Source: Pseudonocardia ammonioxydans (GTDB lineage: Bacteria; Actinomycetota; Actinomycetes; Mycobacteriales; Pseudonocardiaceae). Taken from it: 64,000 nt of DNA. Of the stretch, positions 1-11,153 are shown one piece after another. The notes under the pieces were generated by a model, which did no database searches, was not told the origin of the DNA, and saw nothing but the letters and a program-made list of their open reading frames with translations. Where the stretch lies: contig NZ_FOUY01000010.1 of assembly GCF_900115005.1 (NCBI RefSeq), positions 62,001 through 126,000 of the forward strand, given 5' to 3'. A program made the translations under genes and the position numbers. Every line of letters begins with the position of its first letter. Position 1 is the stretch's first letter.

Positions 1-1025
<1,025 letters not shown>

Positions 1026-1096
1026 TCAACACGCTCGTCACGGCCGCGGACCCGGGCGTGGTTTCCGGATTCCGCGGCGGGGAGGGTACTCGATCA

Positions 1097-1804
1097 GTGG
1101 GTTCGACCGATCCCGAAGCAGTGCTGCTCACCTGCGTACCGCAGGAACGTCACCGACTTCGGCTCCACGGTATCCGGCCGGGCGCGCGCCGGGAACGCCC
1201 ACCTGCGGCTCTGCTGGGCGACCCGGCGGTGCGCTCGGTCACCGCGGGCCCGCGGCCGGGCAAGGATGTCGTCGATCCGCTGCTCGACAACGGCGCGGTG
1301 CGCCGGTTGATCGTGCACGGTGACGACGCCGACCTGGCCGCGGTGCTGGTCCGGTTGCTGCGCCGCTCCGCGCTGACCACCGAGGTCGCCTACCTGCCGG
1401 TGTCGCGCCGGTCGCGCGCGGCGGCGAACTGGGGCCTGCCGCGGTCTTACGCGGCGCTCGTCGCCCTCGCCCGCGGCGGGACGGCCCGGCCGCAGCCGCT
1501 GCTGCGCGACGACTCCGGCGGTGTGCTGGTCGGCCGCGGCGAGATCCCCGGCCTGCACGGCGAGGCCTACTGCGACGCGACCCGGGTGTTCCACGGCCGG
1601 ATCCCGCGGCTGGTCGTCGACGCCGGCCCGGCCGGGGTGCAGGTCCGCGCCGGGCGCGGGGTGCGGGCCGCGGACGGGCGGGCCGTCCAGATCGGGACGA
1701 CGGGCGCGACCCCGATCCGCGACGGCGAGCCCTACCCCCGCGAGATCAAGCGCTGGGCCTGGTACAGGCACACCGAGCCCTGGCACCCCGTCCTGCCGGA
1801 CTGA
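1097..1804 (+). CDS. Conserved hypothetical protein next to purA
   Basis: I do not recognise a characterised domain. The GTG start at 1097 gives 235 residues; an upstream in-frame start at 1001 would run back into the purA start and is less likely. The N-terminal half has alternating beta/alpha-like stretches (LIVHGDDADLAAVLVRLL) somewhat like a nucleotide-binding fold, and the C-terminus is Trp-rich (KRWAWYRHTEPWHPV). Codon use is typical of the window. Its place beside purA matches the conserved hypothetical Rv0358 in mycobacteria, which supports a real gene but says nothing about function. Confidence 0.8.
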   Translation: MGSTDPEAVLLTCVPQERHRLRLHGIRPGARRERPPAALLGDPAVRSVTAGPRPGKDVVDPLLDNGAVRRLIVHGDDADLAAVLVRLLRRSALTTEVAYLPVSRRSRAAANWGLPRSYAALVALARGGTARPQPLLRDDSGGVLVGRGEIPGLHGEAYCDATRVFHGRIPRLVVDAGPAGVQVRAGRGVRAADGRAVQIGTTGATPIRDGEPYPREIKRWAWYRHTEPWHPVLPD

Positions 1805-1920
1805 CCGCCGCCCCCGTGCAACGCGGGTCACAGTCCACGCCGGACTGTTGACCCCGGACCGCACCGTGTACCTAGAGTGAATCCGGTTCGAGGATCGTCC
1901 ACTCGAACGAGGGGGAGGAC

Positions 1921-1989
1921 ATGTTCCACGGGGTGCAGCGCCGCCACGTCGACCTCCTCCGTACCGCCAGCGCCGGCTGTCGGGGCTGA
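1921..1989 (+). CDS. Cysteine-containing leader peptide (RRHVDL...C type)
   Basis: A 22-codon reading frame too short for usual gene calling: MFHGVQRRHVDLLRTASAGC then Arg-Gly-stop. It has the RRHVDLLR...S..C pattern of the actinobacterial 'putative leader peptides' found upstream of sulfate, cysteine and organosulfur genes. A purine-rich ribosome site (GGGGGAGG) ends at 1918, two bases before the ATG. A possible promoter, TTGACC at 1848 and TAGAGT at 1873, has a long 19-bp spacer. About 190 bases separate its stop from the first transporter gene, room for an attenuator. By analogy with cysteine-responsive short ORFs, ribosome stalling at the Cys codon (residue 20) would raise operon expression when cysteine is short; that mechanism is inferred. 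Confidence 0.75.
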   Translation: MFHGVQRRHVDLLRTASAGCRG

Positions 1990-2180
1990 CACCGGCCCCG
2001 GCGCTGCGACGATCGCGGCGCCGGACACGCGGCCCGCCCCCTGCCGTCCTCCGGCACCGGCCCGCCGTCACCGCATCGCCGGGACACGCCCGCCGGCCCT
2101 CTCACCGGCGCCCGTGCCTCCCCGGGCAACCCGTGCTCGAGCGCCTCCGCGCGCCCGCCGTTCCCGAGGACGCCATCGCC

Positions 2181-3798
<1,618 letters not shown>

Positions 3799-3818
<20 letters not shown>

Positions 3819-4761
3819 TCAGAGCAGGTGGTGGCGGCGCTGGGCCGGCCGGGCCGGGTCCGCGGTGGTCGTGGTCTGGGGTGCGGCCACCGTCGCCTTC
3901 CTCGCCCAGCTCGCCCAGCCCGGTGACCGGGCGACGGCGGTGCTGAACCTGCGGACCGGCCAGACTCAGGAACGCTCGCCCGACGAACTCGCGCCGATCA
4001 ACGCGGAGTACGGGTTCGACCGCTCCGCTCCGGCCCAGTACCTCGAGTACCTCACCGGTCTGCTCCGCGGCGACCTGGGCACGTCGTACCAGCAGCACCG
4101 GCCGGTGTGGGACGTGGTCTCCGAGCAGCTGCCCGGCACACTCGCCCTCACCGGCACCACCCTGATGCTGGCCTGGGTGCTGATGCTCGCCTGGGTACTG
4201 CTCACCGCCGGCCGCGGCCGCCGGATCGGGGGCTGGGGCGCCGCGGTCGACTCGGTCCTCGCGAGCCTGCCCCAGTACTGGCTCGGGGTGGTGCTGCTGC
4301 TGGTGTTCGCGTTCGGACTCGGCTGGTTCCCGGTCGTGGGCGGAACGGGGCCGGTCAGGATCGTGCTCCCGGCGCTGACCCTGGCGCTGCCGCTGGCCGG
4401 GTTCCTCGCCCAGTCCACCCGCACCGAGTTCGAGCGGGTGCTCGAGCAGCCGTTCGTGCTCTCGGCGCGGCTGCGCGGCTCCGGTGACCTCGCCGTGCGG
4501 CTGCGGCACGTGCTGCGGCACGCGGCGCTCGCCCCGCTCACCCTCACCGGCTGGGCGCTCGGCGCGACGATCTCCGGCGCGGTGATCGTCGAGACGGTGT
4601 TCGCCCGGCGCGGCATCGGTCGCACGCTCGTCACCGCCGTCGAGTCCCAGGACCTGCCGATCGTCACCGGGATCGTCGTGCTCACCGCGGTGGCCTACGT
4701 CGTGATCAACCTGGTGCTCGACGCCCTGTACCCGCTGCTCGACCCGAGGGTGACGCCATGA
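3799..4761 (+). CDS. ABC transporter permease, DppB type
   Basis: First transmembrane subunit of the importer, 320 residues. One membrane segment near the N-terminus is followed by a periplasmic stretch of about 90 residues with the DppB-type 'YLTGLLRGDLGTSYQ' motif, then about five more helices. The EAA-like loop 'SARLRGSGDLAVRLRHVLRH' at about residues 220-240 is where the ATPase docks. It overlaps the binding protein by 20 bases and the next permease by 4, so the genes are translationally coupled. Confidence 0.92.
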
Positions 4762-5618
4762 CCACGACCACCACCCGGCCCGAGGCACCGGCCGCGGCGC
4801 GGCCCGCACGGGCGGCCCGGCCGCGGCCCGGTGTCCTGTTCACCGGTCTGGCCGCGGTCGTGCTCGGCGTCGCCGCCGCCGCACCGTGGCTGCTCGCCCC
4901 GGCCGACCCGGACGCGATCGATCTGGCGGCGACCCTGCAACCGCCGTCCCCCACCCACTGGTTCGGCACCGACGAGATCGGCCGCGACCTCTACACCCGC
5001 GTCGTGCACGGCGCCGGCCAGTCACTCACGATCGGGGTGGGGGCGGCCGCGGTGGCCCTGCTGCTCGCCGTGCTGCTCGCGCTCGCCGCGACCCTGGCCC
5101 CCGGCCCGGTGGCCACCGCGACCGACCGCGTCATCGACGTGCTGTTCGCCTTCCCGACCCTGCTGCTGGCGTTGCTGCTGGTCAGCGTGCTCGGTCCGGC
5201 ACCGCAGACGCTCGTCGTCGCGGTCGGGGTGGGCGTGGCGCCGGGCTACGCCCGGATGGTCCGGGCCCAGCTGCTCGGGGCGCGGCGCTCGCCCTACGTC
5301 GAGGCCGCGACCGCGCTCGGGCACCGCCGGACCCGCATCGTCGCCCGGCACGTCCTGCCCAACGCGCTCCGGCCGCTGGTCGCGGTGTTCGCGCTGTCGG
5401 TGGGCCAGTGCGTGGTCTGGGCCTCGAGCCTGTCGTTCCTCGGCCTGGGCGTCGCCCCGCCCGCCTCCGAGTGGGGCGCGCTGCTCGAGGCCGGGCGCGC
5501 CTACGTCACCGTCGCCGGCTGGCTCGTCGTGCTGCCCGGCCTGGCCATCGTCGCGCTCGCGGTCACCGCCACCGCGCTCGGGCGCGCACTGCAGTCCCAT
5601 CTCGAACCCGGGGAGTGA
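4758..5618 (+). CDS. ABC transporter permease, DppC type
   Basis: Second membrane subunit, 286 residues. After a Pro/Ala/Arg-rich cytoplasmic start and one helix, it has the DppC-family sequence 'HWFGTDEIGRDLYTRVVHGA' at about residues 71-90 and the EAA loop 'EAATALGHRRTRIVARHVLP' at about residues 181-200. The start ATG overlaps the previous stop (ATGA). It forms a heterodimer channel with the 3799 gene product. The ATPase follows after 7 bases. Confidence 0.93.
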   Translation: MTTTTTRPEAPAAARPARAARPRPGVLFTGLAAVVLGVAAAAPWLLAPADPDAIDLAATLQPPSPTHWFGTDEIGRDLYTRVVHGAGQSLTIGVGAAAVALLLAVLLALAATLAPGPVATATDRVIDVLFAFPTLLLALLLVSVLGPAPQTLVVAVGVGVAPGYARMVRAQLLGARRSPYVEAATALGHRRTRIVARHVLPNALRPLVAVFALSVGQCVVWASSLSFLGLGVAPPASEWGALLEAGRAYVTVAGWLVVLPGLAIVALAVTATALGRALQSHLEPGE

Positions 5619-5625
5619 GCACCGC

Positions 5626-7332
5626 ATGTCCTCTGCCACCGTCACCACCCACCCCACCGCCGCGGACGCGCCGGTAGCCGGCCCCGCCGTCGTCGTGGAG
5701 AACCTGCGGGTCGCCTTCGCCGGCCGGGAGGTCGTCCACGGCATCTCCTTCGCCGCGGAACGCGGGAGCTGCCTGGCCATCGTCGGGGAGTCGGGTTCGG
5801 GCAAGAGCGTCAGCGCCCGCAGCCTGGTCGGGCTGGCCGGGCCGGGCGCCGAGGTCCGGGCCGACACCCTGGCCGTCGGCGGCCTCGACGTCCGCGGGTT
5901 CGGCGAGCGTTCCTGGCGCCGGGTCCGCGGCGACCGGATCGGATTCGTGCTGCAGGACGCGCTCGTCTCCCTCGACCCGGTGCGCCCGGTCGGCCGGGAG
6001 ATCGCCGAGGCGTTGCGGGTGCACGGCGTCGTGCCCCGCTCCGGCCGCCGGGAGAAGGTCCTCGAGCTGCTGCGCGACGCCGCGGTGCCCGAGCCGGAGC
6101 TGCGGGCGGCGCAACGCCCGGGTGAGCTCTCCGGCGGGCTGTGCCAGCGCGCCCTGATCGCCTCCGCGCTCGCCGCCGACCCGGACGTGATCGTCGCCGA
6201 CGAGCCGACCACCGCGCTCGACGTGACCGTGCAGGCCCAGGTCCTGGAGCTGCTCGCCGACCTCAAGCGGGCCGGCCGGACGATCGTGCTGATCAGCCAC
6301 GACCTGTCCGTGGTCGCGCACCTCGCCGACCACGTGCTCGTGATGGCCGGCGGCCGGGTGGTGGAGGAGGGCCCGGCCGGGCAGGTGCTCGGCGCGCCGC
6401 GCGAGCCCTACACCCGGGCCCTGCTGCAGGCGGTGCCCGGCGCCGGCACCCGCGGGCAGCGGCTGTCCCCGGCGCCGCAGGTGCCGCTGCCCCCGTCACC
6501 GGGCCGCCGGCGCAGCGCGCCCGGCGCGGACGGGTCGCCGGTGCTGGCCGCGCACGGCCTCGTGAAGGACTTCCCGCTCCCGGACGGCGGCCGGTTGCGT
6601 GCCGTCGACGACGTCGGCTTCAGCCTGCGGGCCGGCTCGACGCTGGGGGTGGTGGGCGAGTCCGGATCGGGCAAGTCGACCACGGCCCGGCTGGCGCTGG
6701 CCCTGGAGAGCGCCGACCGCGGGTCGGTCGAGCTGCACGGCGCCGCGTGGTCCGGCCTGGCCGAGAAGCACCGCCGCGGCCGCCGCGGCGCGATCAGCGT
6801 GGTCTCCCAGGACCCGCTGAGCTCGTTCGACCCCCGCTGGAGCGTCGAGCAGGTCCTGCTCGACGCCGTCCCGGGCGCGGACCACCCGACGGCGGCGGCC
6901 CGCCGGGCCCGCGTCGCCGACCTCGTCGCCCGGGTCGGGCTGGACCCCGCCGTGCTCGGGCGCCGGCCGCTGACCCTGTCCGGTGGCCAGCGTCAGCGGG
7001 TCGCGATCGCCCGGGCGCTCGCCCCCGACCCGGACGTCGTGGTCCTCGACGAGGCCGTCTCGGCGCTCGACGTGTCCGTGCAGGCGCAGATCCTCGACCT
7101 GCTCGTCGACCTGCAGCAGGCGTTCGGCCTGGCCTACCTGTTCATCTCGCACGACCTCGGCGTGATCAGCCACCTCAGCGACCACGTGCTCGTCATGAAG
7201 GACGGCCGGGTCGTCGAGGAAGGCCATCCGGAGCAGCTGTTCACCCCCCCGGCCGACCCCTACACCCGCCGGCTCGTGGCGTCCCTGCGCCGGCTGGAGA
7301 CCCGTCCCGCACTCGAGAGGACCACCCCGTGA
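5626..7332 (+). CDS. Fused double ABC ATPase (DppD-DppF type)
   Basis: Energises the importer; 568 residues hold two complete ATPase domains, replacing separate DppD and DppF subunits. Domain 1 has Walker A GESGSGKS, signature LSGGLCQR and Walker B VIVADEPTTALD. Domain 2 has Walker A GESGSGKST, signature LSGGQRQR and VVLDEAVSALD. ATG at 5626 follows the permease stop closely. The stop overlaps the GTG start of the monooxygenase (GTGA), tying uptake to catabolism in one operon. Confidence 0.93.
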   Translation: MSSATVTTHPTAADAPVAGPAVVVENLRVAFAGREVVHGISFAAERGSCLAIVGESGSGKSVSARSLVGLAGPGAEVRADTLAVGGLDVRGFGERSWRRVRGDRIGFVLQDALVSLDPVRPVGREIAEALRVHGVVPRSGRREKVLELLRDAAVPEPELRAAQRPGELSGGLCQRALIASALAADPDVIVADEPTTALDVTVQAQVLELLADLKRAGRTIVLISHDLSVVAHLADHVLVMAGGRVVEEGPAGQVLGAPREPYTRALLQAVPGAGTRGQRLSPAPQVPLPPSPGRRRSAPGADGSPVLAAHGLVKDFPLPDGGRLRAVDDVGFSLRAGSTLGVVGESGSGKSTTARLALALESADRGSVELHGAAWSGLAEKHRRGRRGAISVVSQDPLSSFDPRWSVEQVLLDAVPGADHPTAAARRARVADLVARVGLDPAVLGRRPLTLSGGQRQRVAIARALAPDPDVVVLDEAVSALDVSVQAQILDLLVDLQQAFGLAYLFISHDLGVISHLSDHVLVMKDGRVVEEGHPEQLFTPPADPYTRRLVASLRRLETRPALERTTP

Positions 7333-8762
7333 CCACACCGCTGCTGTTCAACGCGTTCCTGATGAACACCCCGTCGCACATGCAGCACGGCCAGTGGCGC
7401 CACCCGCAGGCCCGGCAGACGGAGTTCGACACCCTCGACCTGTGGGTCGAGCTCGGCCGGACCCTGGAGGCCGGGCTGTTCGACGCGATGTTCTTCGCCG
7501 ACGTGTCCGGGCTCTACGGGCCGGCCGACGGCAGCTATGTCGACAACGTCCACGAGGGACTGCAGATCCCGAGCAACGACCCGACCGTGCTGCTCGGCGC
7601 GCTGGCCGCGACCACGAAACGGATCGGGCTGGCGACCACGTCGAACGTCATGCAGAACCCGCCGTTCAACTTCGCCCGGCAGATCTCCACGCTCGACCAC
7701 CTGACCCGCGGCCGGGTCGCCTGGAACATCGTCACCTCCACCCAGGAGAACGCGGCGCGCAACTTCGGCCTCCCGGGCCTGGTCGAGCACGACCAGCGCT
7801 ACGAGTGGGCCGAGGAGTACGTCACCGTGGCCTACAAGCTGTGGGAGGGCTCCTGGGAGGACGACGCGCTGCTGGTCGACCGGGACGGCGGCCGCTACTC
7901 GGACCCGGCGAGGATCCACAAGATCCACCACGAGGGTCCGCGGTACCGGGTCGAGGGCCCGCACCTGCCCTCGCCGAGCGCGCAGCGCACCCCGCTGCTG
8001 TTCCAGGCCGGTGGCTCGCCGCGCGGCATCGCGTTCGCCGCCCGGCACGCCGAGGCCGTCTTCATCAGCACCCCGTCGCCGGAGGTCGCGGCCGAGCACA
8101 TCGCCCGCACCCGGGCGCTCGCCGAGGCCGAGGGCCGCCGGGGGGACGACATCCGGTTCTTCCAGGGGCTGAGCATCGTGCCCGGGCGCACCGACATCGA
8201 GGCCCAGCAGCGCTACGACGACCTGCTCGCGCACGCCTCGATCACCGGCTACCGGACGCACGCCGCGCTCGGCATCCGCCCGGACGGGACCCGGCTGCCC
8301 GACGACACCCCGCTGCGCGACATCCCGAACAACGGCGGCCGCGGGCACGTCGACTGGCTGCGCGCGGAGAACCCGGACCGCGAGCCGGTGCTGGCCGACC
8401 TCGCCCACCGGCGCATGATCGGGCAGTCCGTGGTCGGGACGCCCGACTCGATCGCCGACGAGCTGGCGCGCTGGCGCGACGCCGGGGTCGACGGCATCAA
8501 CCTGGTCAATCATCGGCTGCCCTCGAGCTACGAGGAGTTCATCGAGCTCGTGCTCCCGGTGCTGCAGGACCGCGGCCTGGCCAAGACCTCCTACGGTGAC
8601 GCGCACACGCTGCGCGGGCGGCTGTTCGGCCACGACCGGCTGCCCGACCGGCACCCCGCGGCCCGGTTCCGCGGCGCGTTCGGTGACCGGGAGCAGGCCG
8701 TCGCCGGTGCGGGCGGCGGTTCTCAGGCGGCGTCGCGCAGCTCGTCCGGGCGGCGGTGGTAG
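7329..8762 (+). CDS. FMN-dependent monooxygenase, NtaA/SnaA/DszA (luciferase-like) family
   Basis: A TIM-barrel flavin monooxygenase of 477 residues that uses FMNH2 from a separate reductase. Family features are 'HGQWRHP', 'LGRTLEAGLFDAMFFAD', 'TSTQENAARNFGL', 'QAGGSPRGIAFAARHAEAVF' and 'VNHRLPSSYEEF'. Relatives cleave C-S or C-N bonds (dibenzothiophene sulfone, dimethyl sulfone, nitrilotriacetate, pristinamycin). With the Cys leader and transporter, sulfur release from an imported sulfone or sulfonate is the best guess. GTG at 7329 overlaps the ATPase stop. The last 40 bases overlap convergently with the acyltransferase. No flavin reductase gene is adjacent. Confidence 0.88.
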   Translation: MTTPLLFNAFLMNTPSHMQHGQWRHPQARQTEFDTLDLWVELGRTLEAGLFDAMFFADVSGLYGPADGSYVDNVHEGLQIPSNDPTVLLGALAATTKRIGLATTSNVMQNPPFNFARQISTLDHLTRGRVAWNIVTSTQENAARNFGLPGLVEHDQRYEWAEEYVTVAYKLWEGSWEDDALLVDRDGGRYSDPARIHKIHHEGPRYRVEGPHLPSPSAQRTPLLFQAGGSPRGIAFAARHAEAVFISTPSPEVAAEHIARTRALAEAEGRRGDDIRFFQGLSIVPGRTDIEAQQRYDDLLAHASITGYRTHAALGIRPDGTRLPDDTPLRDIPNNGGRGHVDWLRAENPDREPVLADLAHRRMIGQSVVGTPDSIADELARWRDAGVDGINLVNHRLPSSYEEFIELVLPVLQDRGLAKTSYGDAHTLRGRLFGHDRLPDRHPAARFRGAFGDREQAVAGAGGGSQAASRSSSGRRW

Positions 8763-9400
8763 GAGTCCACGTAGGTCTGGCCGGACAGCTCGGCGATGGC
8801 GTCCATGATCTCGTCGGTGACGGCCCGGCGGATCGCCGGTGCACCGTCGAGCCCCTCGTACCGGCTGAACTCCAGCGGCGTGCCGAACCGGATCTCCACC
8901 CGGGCCAGCCGGGGGAGCAGCCGTCCGACCGGCTGCACCCGCTCGGTACCGCGCAGGCCCACCGGGACGACGACGGCGCCGGTCGACAACGCCAGGCTGG
9001 CCACCCCGGTGTGCCCGCGGTACAACCGTCCGTCCAGCGACCGGGTGCCCTCCGGGTAGATCCCGAACGCGCCGCCGGCCTCGAGCACCTCGCGGCCGGC
9101 GGCGAGTGCGGCCAGCCCGGCGCGGGCGTTGCCGCGGTCGACCGGGACGTACCCCAGTGCCCGCAGGAACGCGGCCGTCAGGCGTCCGCGCACGCCCCGG
9201 CCGACGAAGTACTCGGCCTTGCCCAGGAACGCGACCCGGCGCGGGGCCACCAGCGGGATGAACGCGGTGTCGATCGCGGCCCGGTGGTTGGCGGCCAGGA
9301 TCACCGGCCCGTCGAGCGGGATCCGGTCGGCGCCGTGCACACGCGGACGCCACAGCATCCGCACCAGGGGAGCCAGGACGTAGCGGATGAGCAGTTGCAC
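8723..9400 (-). CDS. 1-acylglycerol-3-phosphate acyltransferase family (PlsC-like)
   Basis: Membrane-associated acyltransferase of 225 residues that moves an acyl chain from acyl-CoA or acyl-ACP to lysophosphatidate or a similar acceptor. The catalytic NHRAAID (HX4D type) lies near residues 37-43, and the second conserved block YPEGTRS lies at about residue 113. GTG at 9400 begins just before the first hydrophobic segment; a longer open frame to 9574 encodes a Pro/Arg-rich stretch and is rejected. Its 3' end overlaps the monooxygenase gene convergently by 40 bases. Confidence 0.9.
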   Translation of the reverse strand: MQLLIRYVLAPLVRMLWRPRVHGADRIPLDGPVILAANHRAAIDTAFIPLVAPRRVAFLGKAEYFVGRGVRGRLTAAFLRALGYVPVDRGNARAGLAALAAGREVLEAGGAFGIYPEGTRSLDGRLYRGHTGVASLALSTGAVVVPVGLRGTERVQPVGRLLPRLARVEIRFGTPLEFSRYEGLDGAPAIRRAVTDEIMDAIAELSGQTYVDSYHRRPDELRDAA

Positions 9401-9503
9401 GAGTACCCCGTTCGCCTGCCGAGCCGCGGGCGGGACTCCCGTCCGCGTCGGACAGTGCCCGATTCTGCTCCGCGACCGGCACGGGACGGAACCCCGCCGG
9501 CCG

Positions 9504-10670
9504 TCATTCCGGGCCGGGCCGCGCTTCCGTGTCGGGCAACCGTTCCGGGTCGGGCAGCTGCTCGCGCAACGCACGCATCGCCTCGGTGCGGGTCATCCCG
9601 GTCGCCTGCAGGAGGTCGACGGCGATCGAGCGCACCTGGGCGGTCAGCACCGGCAGCGAGGTGGCCGGGACCGGCTCCTCCCAGGTGGGGGCCGGCACCG
9701 GCGCCCCGCTGAGCACCGGAGCGTCGCACGCGTCCAGGATCGCGGGCCGGGCCTGCTCCCGGTGGCCGTCGCGGCTCAGCTCGCGGATCAGCGCACCGGC
9801 CGCGGTCGCGAGGTCGGTGATCGCGTCGGCCAGCTCGGGCGGGACCTGCTCGCCGTCCTCCAGCGCGGTCAGGGCACGGCGGGCCAGCACGCGGGCGTTG
9901 CGGTGGGCGTAGTCGGCGCGTTCGGTGAGCTCGCGGTAGCGGCGCAGCAGCCGCCGCCGCGGGCGGTGCAGCGGCGAGACCACCGCGACCTCGCCCGCCG
10001 AGCGGACCGCCGTGCGCATCTCCTCGATCGCGGTCTGGGTGTCGCGGGCCCGGCGCAGCGCCCGCGACGCCGACCGCGGGTCGGCCTCGCGCAGCGCGGC
10101 CGCGATCTCGGTGAGCACCGTGACCAGGTCGTCGAGCACCCGCCTGGCCTCGCGCCGGACGATCCGGACCGGGTGCACCGGGATCGCGGCGGCCACCAGC
10201 AACCCGGCCGCACCGCCGACGAGCGCGTCCAGGCAGCGTTCGAGGCCGCCCATGTCGCCCGGGGGCAGCAGCGTGGTCACCAGCACCGCGGACGCGCCGG
10301 CCTGCACCGCGATCACGTTGCCGCCGTCGAAGAACGTCGCGAGCAGGATCGCCAGCGCGACGACCAGCATCAGCTGCCAGACCCCGCTGCCGATCTGCGC
10401 GATGATCAGGTCACCGACCAGCACGCCGAGCGCCACCCCGACCACCAGCTCGGCGGAGCGGCGCAGCCGCGAGTTCAGCGAGATCCCGAGGCTGACCACC
10501 GCGGCGATCGGGGCGAAGAACGGCCGCGGGTGCCCGAGCACGTCGGCCGCGACGAAGAGCGCGAGCCCGGCCGCGAACGCGCACTGCAGGATCGGCAGCC
10601 AGGACGCCCGCACCCGCCGGGTGCCGGCCCGGAACCGGTCCCGGACCCGGTCGGCGGCGCTCCGCCCCAC
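9504..10670 (-). CDS. FUSC / aromatic acid exporter-like membrane protein
   Basis: 388 residues. Around six hydrophobic segments fill residues 25-165 (for example 'FFAPIAAVVSLGISLNSRLR' and 'LVVGVALGVLVGDLIIA'), followed by a long Arg/Glu-rich helical cytoplasmic domain. This is the layout of FUSC/ArAE-type proteins, which are thought to export aromatic acids or similar small molecules; the substrate here is unknown. ATG at 10670 is 4 bases after the DUF3151 stop, so the two are probably co-transcribed. Confidence 0.85.
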   Translation of the reverse strand: MGRSAADRVRDRFRAGTRRVRASWLPILQCAFAAGLALFVAADVLGHPRPFFAPIAAVVSLGISLNSRLRRSAELVVGVALGVLVGDLIIAQIGSGVWQLMLVVALAILLATFFDGGNVIAVQAGASAVLVTTLLPPGDMGGLERCLDALVGGAAGLLVAAAIPVHPVRIVRREARRVLDDLVTVLTEIAAALREADPRSASRALRRARDTQTAIEEMRTAVRSAGEVAVVSPLHRPRRRLLRRYRELTERADYAHRNARVLARRALTALEDGEQVPPELADAITDLATAAGALIRELSRDGHREQARPAILDACDAPVLSGAPVPAPTWEEPVPATSLPVLTAQVRSIAVDLLQATGMTRTEAMRALREQLPDPERLPDTEARPGPE

Positions 10671-10674
10671 GGCG

Positions 10675-11088
10675 TCAGTCGACGCCGAGTGCGGCGAGCG
10701 CCGCCGGGTCCGAGTCCGAGATCAGCGTGCGCAGCCGATCCACCTCGGCGCTCTCGCCGACCCGCTGCGCGGCCTGCAGCAGCACCCCGCAGGACCGCAG
10801 GAAGCCCCGGTTCGGCTCGTGCGACCACGGCACCGGGCCGAAGCCCTTCCAGCCGTTGCGCCGCAGCTGGTCGAGCCCGCGGTGGTAGCCGGTGCGCGCG
10901 TAGGCGTACGCGGCGACGGTCTCGCCGGCCGCCAGCGCCCGCTCGGCGAGCTCGGCCCAGGCGACCGACGACGACGGGCTCCCCGCGGCCACCTCGGCCG
11001 GGTCGGCCCCGCCGTCCAGCTCGGCCGCCGCCGGGTCGACGGGCAGGCGCGTGGCGTCCGGTTCGAGCAGGTTGCCGTGCAGACTCAT
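10675..11088 (-). CDS. DUF3151 family protein
   Basis: A small soluble protein of 137 residues with the DUF3151 pattern: 'AYAYARTGYHRGLDQLRRNG', then 'GPVPWSHEPNRGFLRSCG' and an acidic helical C-terminus. The function is unknown. Orthologs sit beside the class II aldolase gene in mycobacteria (Rv0360c near fba), as here. ATG at 11088 lies 25 bases below the fba hairpin. Confidence 0.9.
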   Translation of the reverse strand: MSLHGNLLEPDATRLPVDPAAAELDGGADPAEVAAGSPSSSVAWAELAERALAAGETVAAYAYARTGYHRGLDQLRRNGWKGFGPVPWSHEPNRGFLRSCGVLLQAAQRVGESAEVDRLRTLISDSDPAALAALGVD

Positions 11089-11113
11089 ACCCCCATCTTG
11101 GCCCTTCGGGCCC

Positions 11114-11153
11114 GTGAGTGGTTATCGCGGTCCCGACCGCGACAACCACTCAC
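11114..11153 (-). terminator. Strong hairpin at the end of fba
   Basis: An 18-bp stem with one mismatch: arm GTGAGTGGTTATCGCGGT at 11114-11131 pairs with ACCGCGACAACCACTCAC at 11136-11153 around a 4-base loop. The stem takes in the fba stop codon (11150-11152). There is no U-run, as is usual for actinobacterial hairpin terminators. It probably limits readthrough from fba into DUF3151. Confidence 0.75.
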
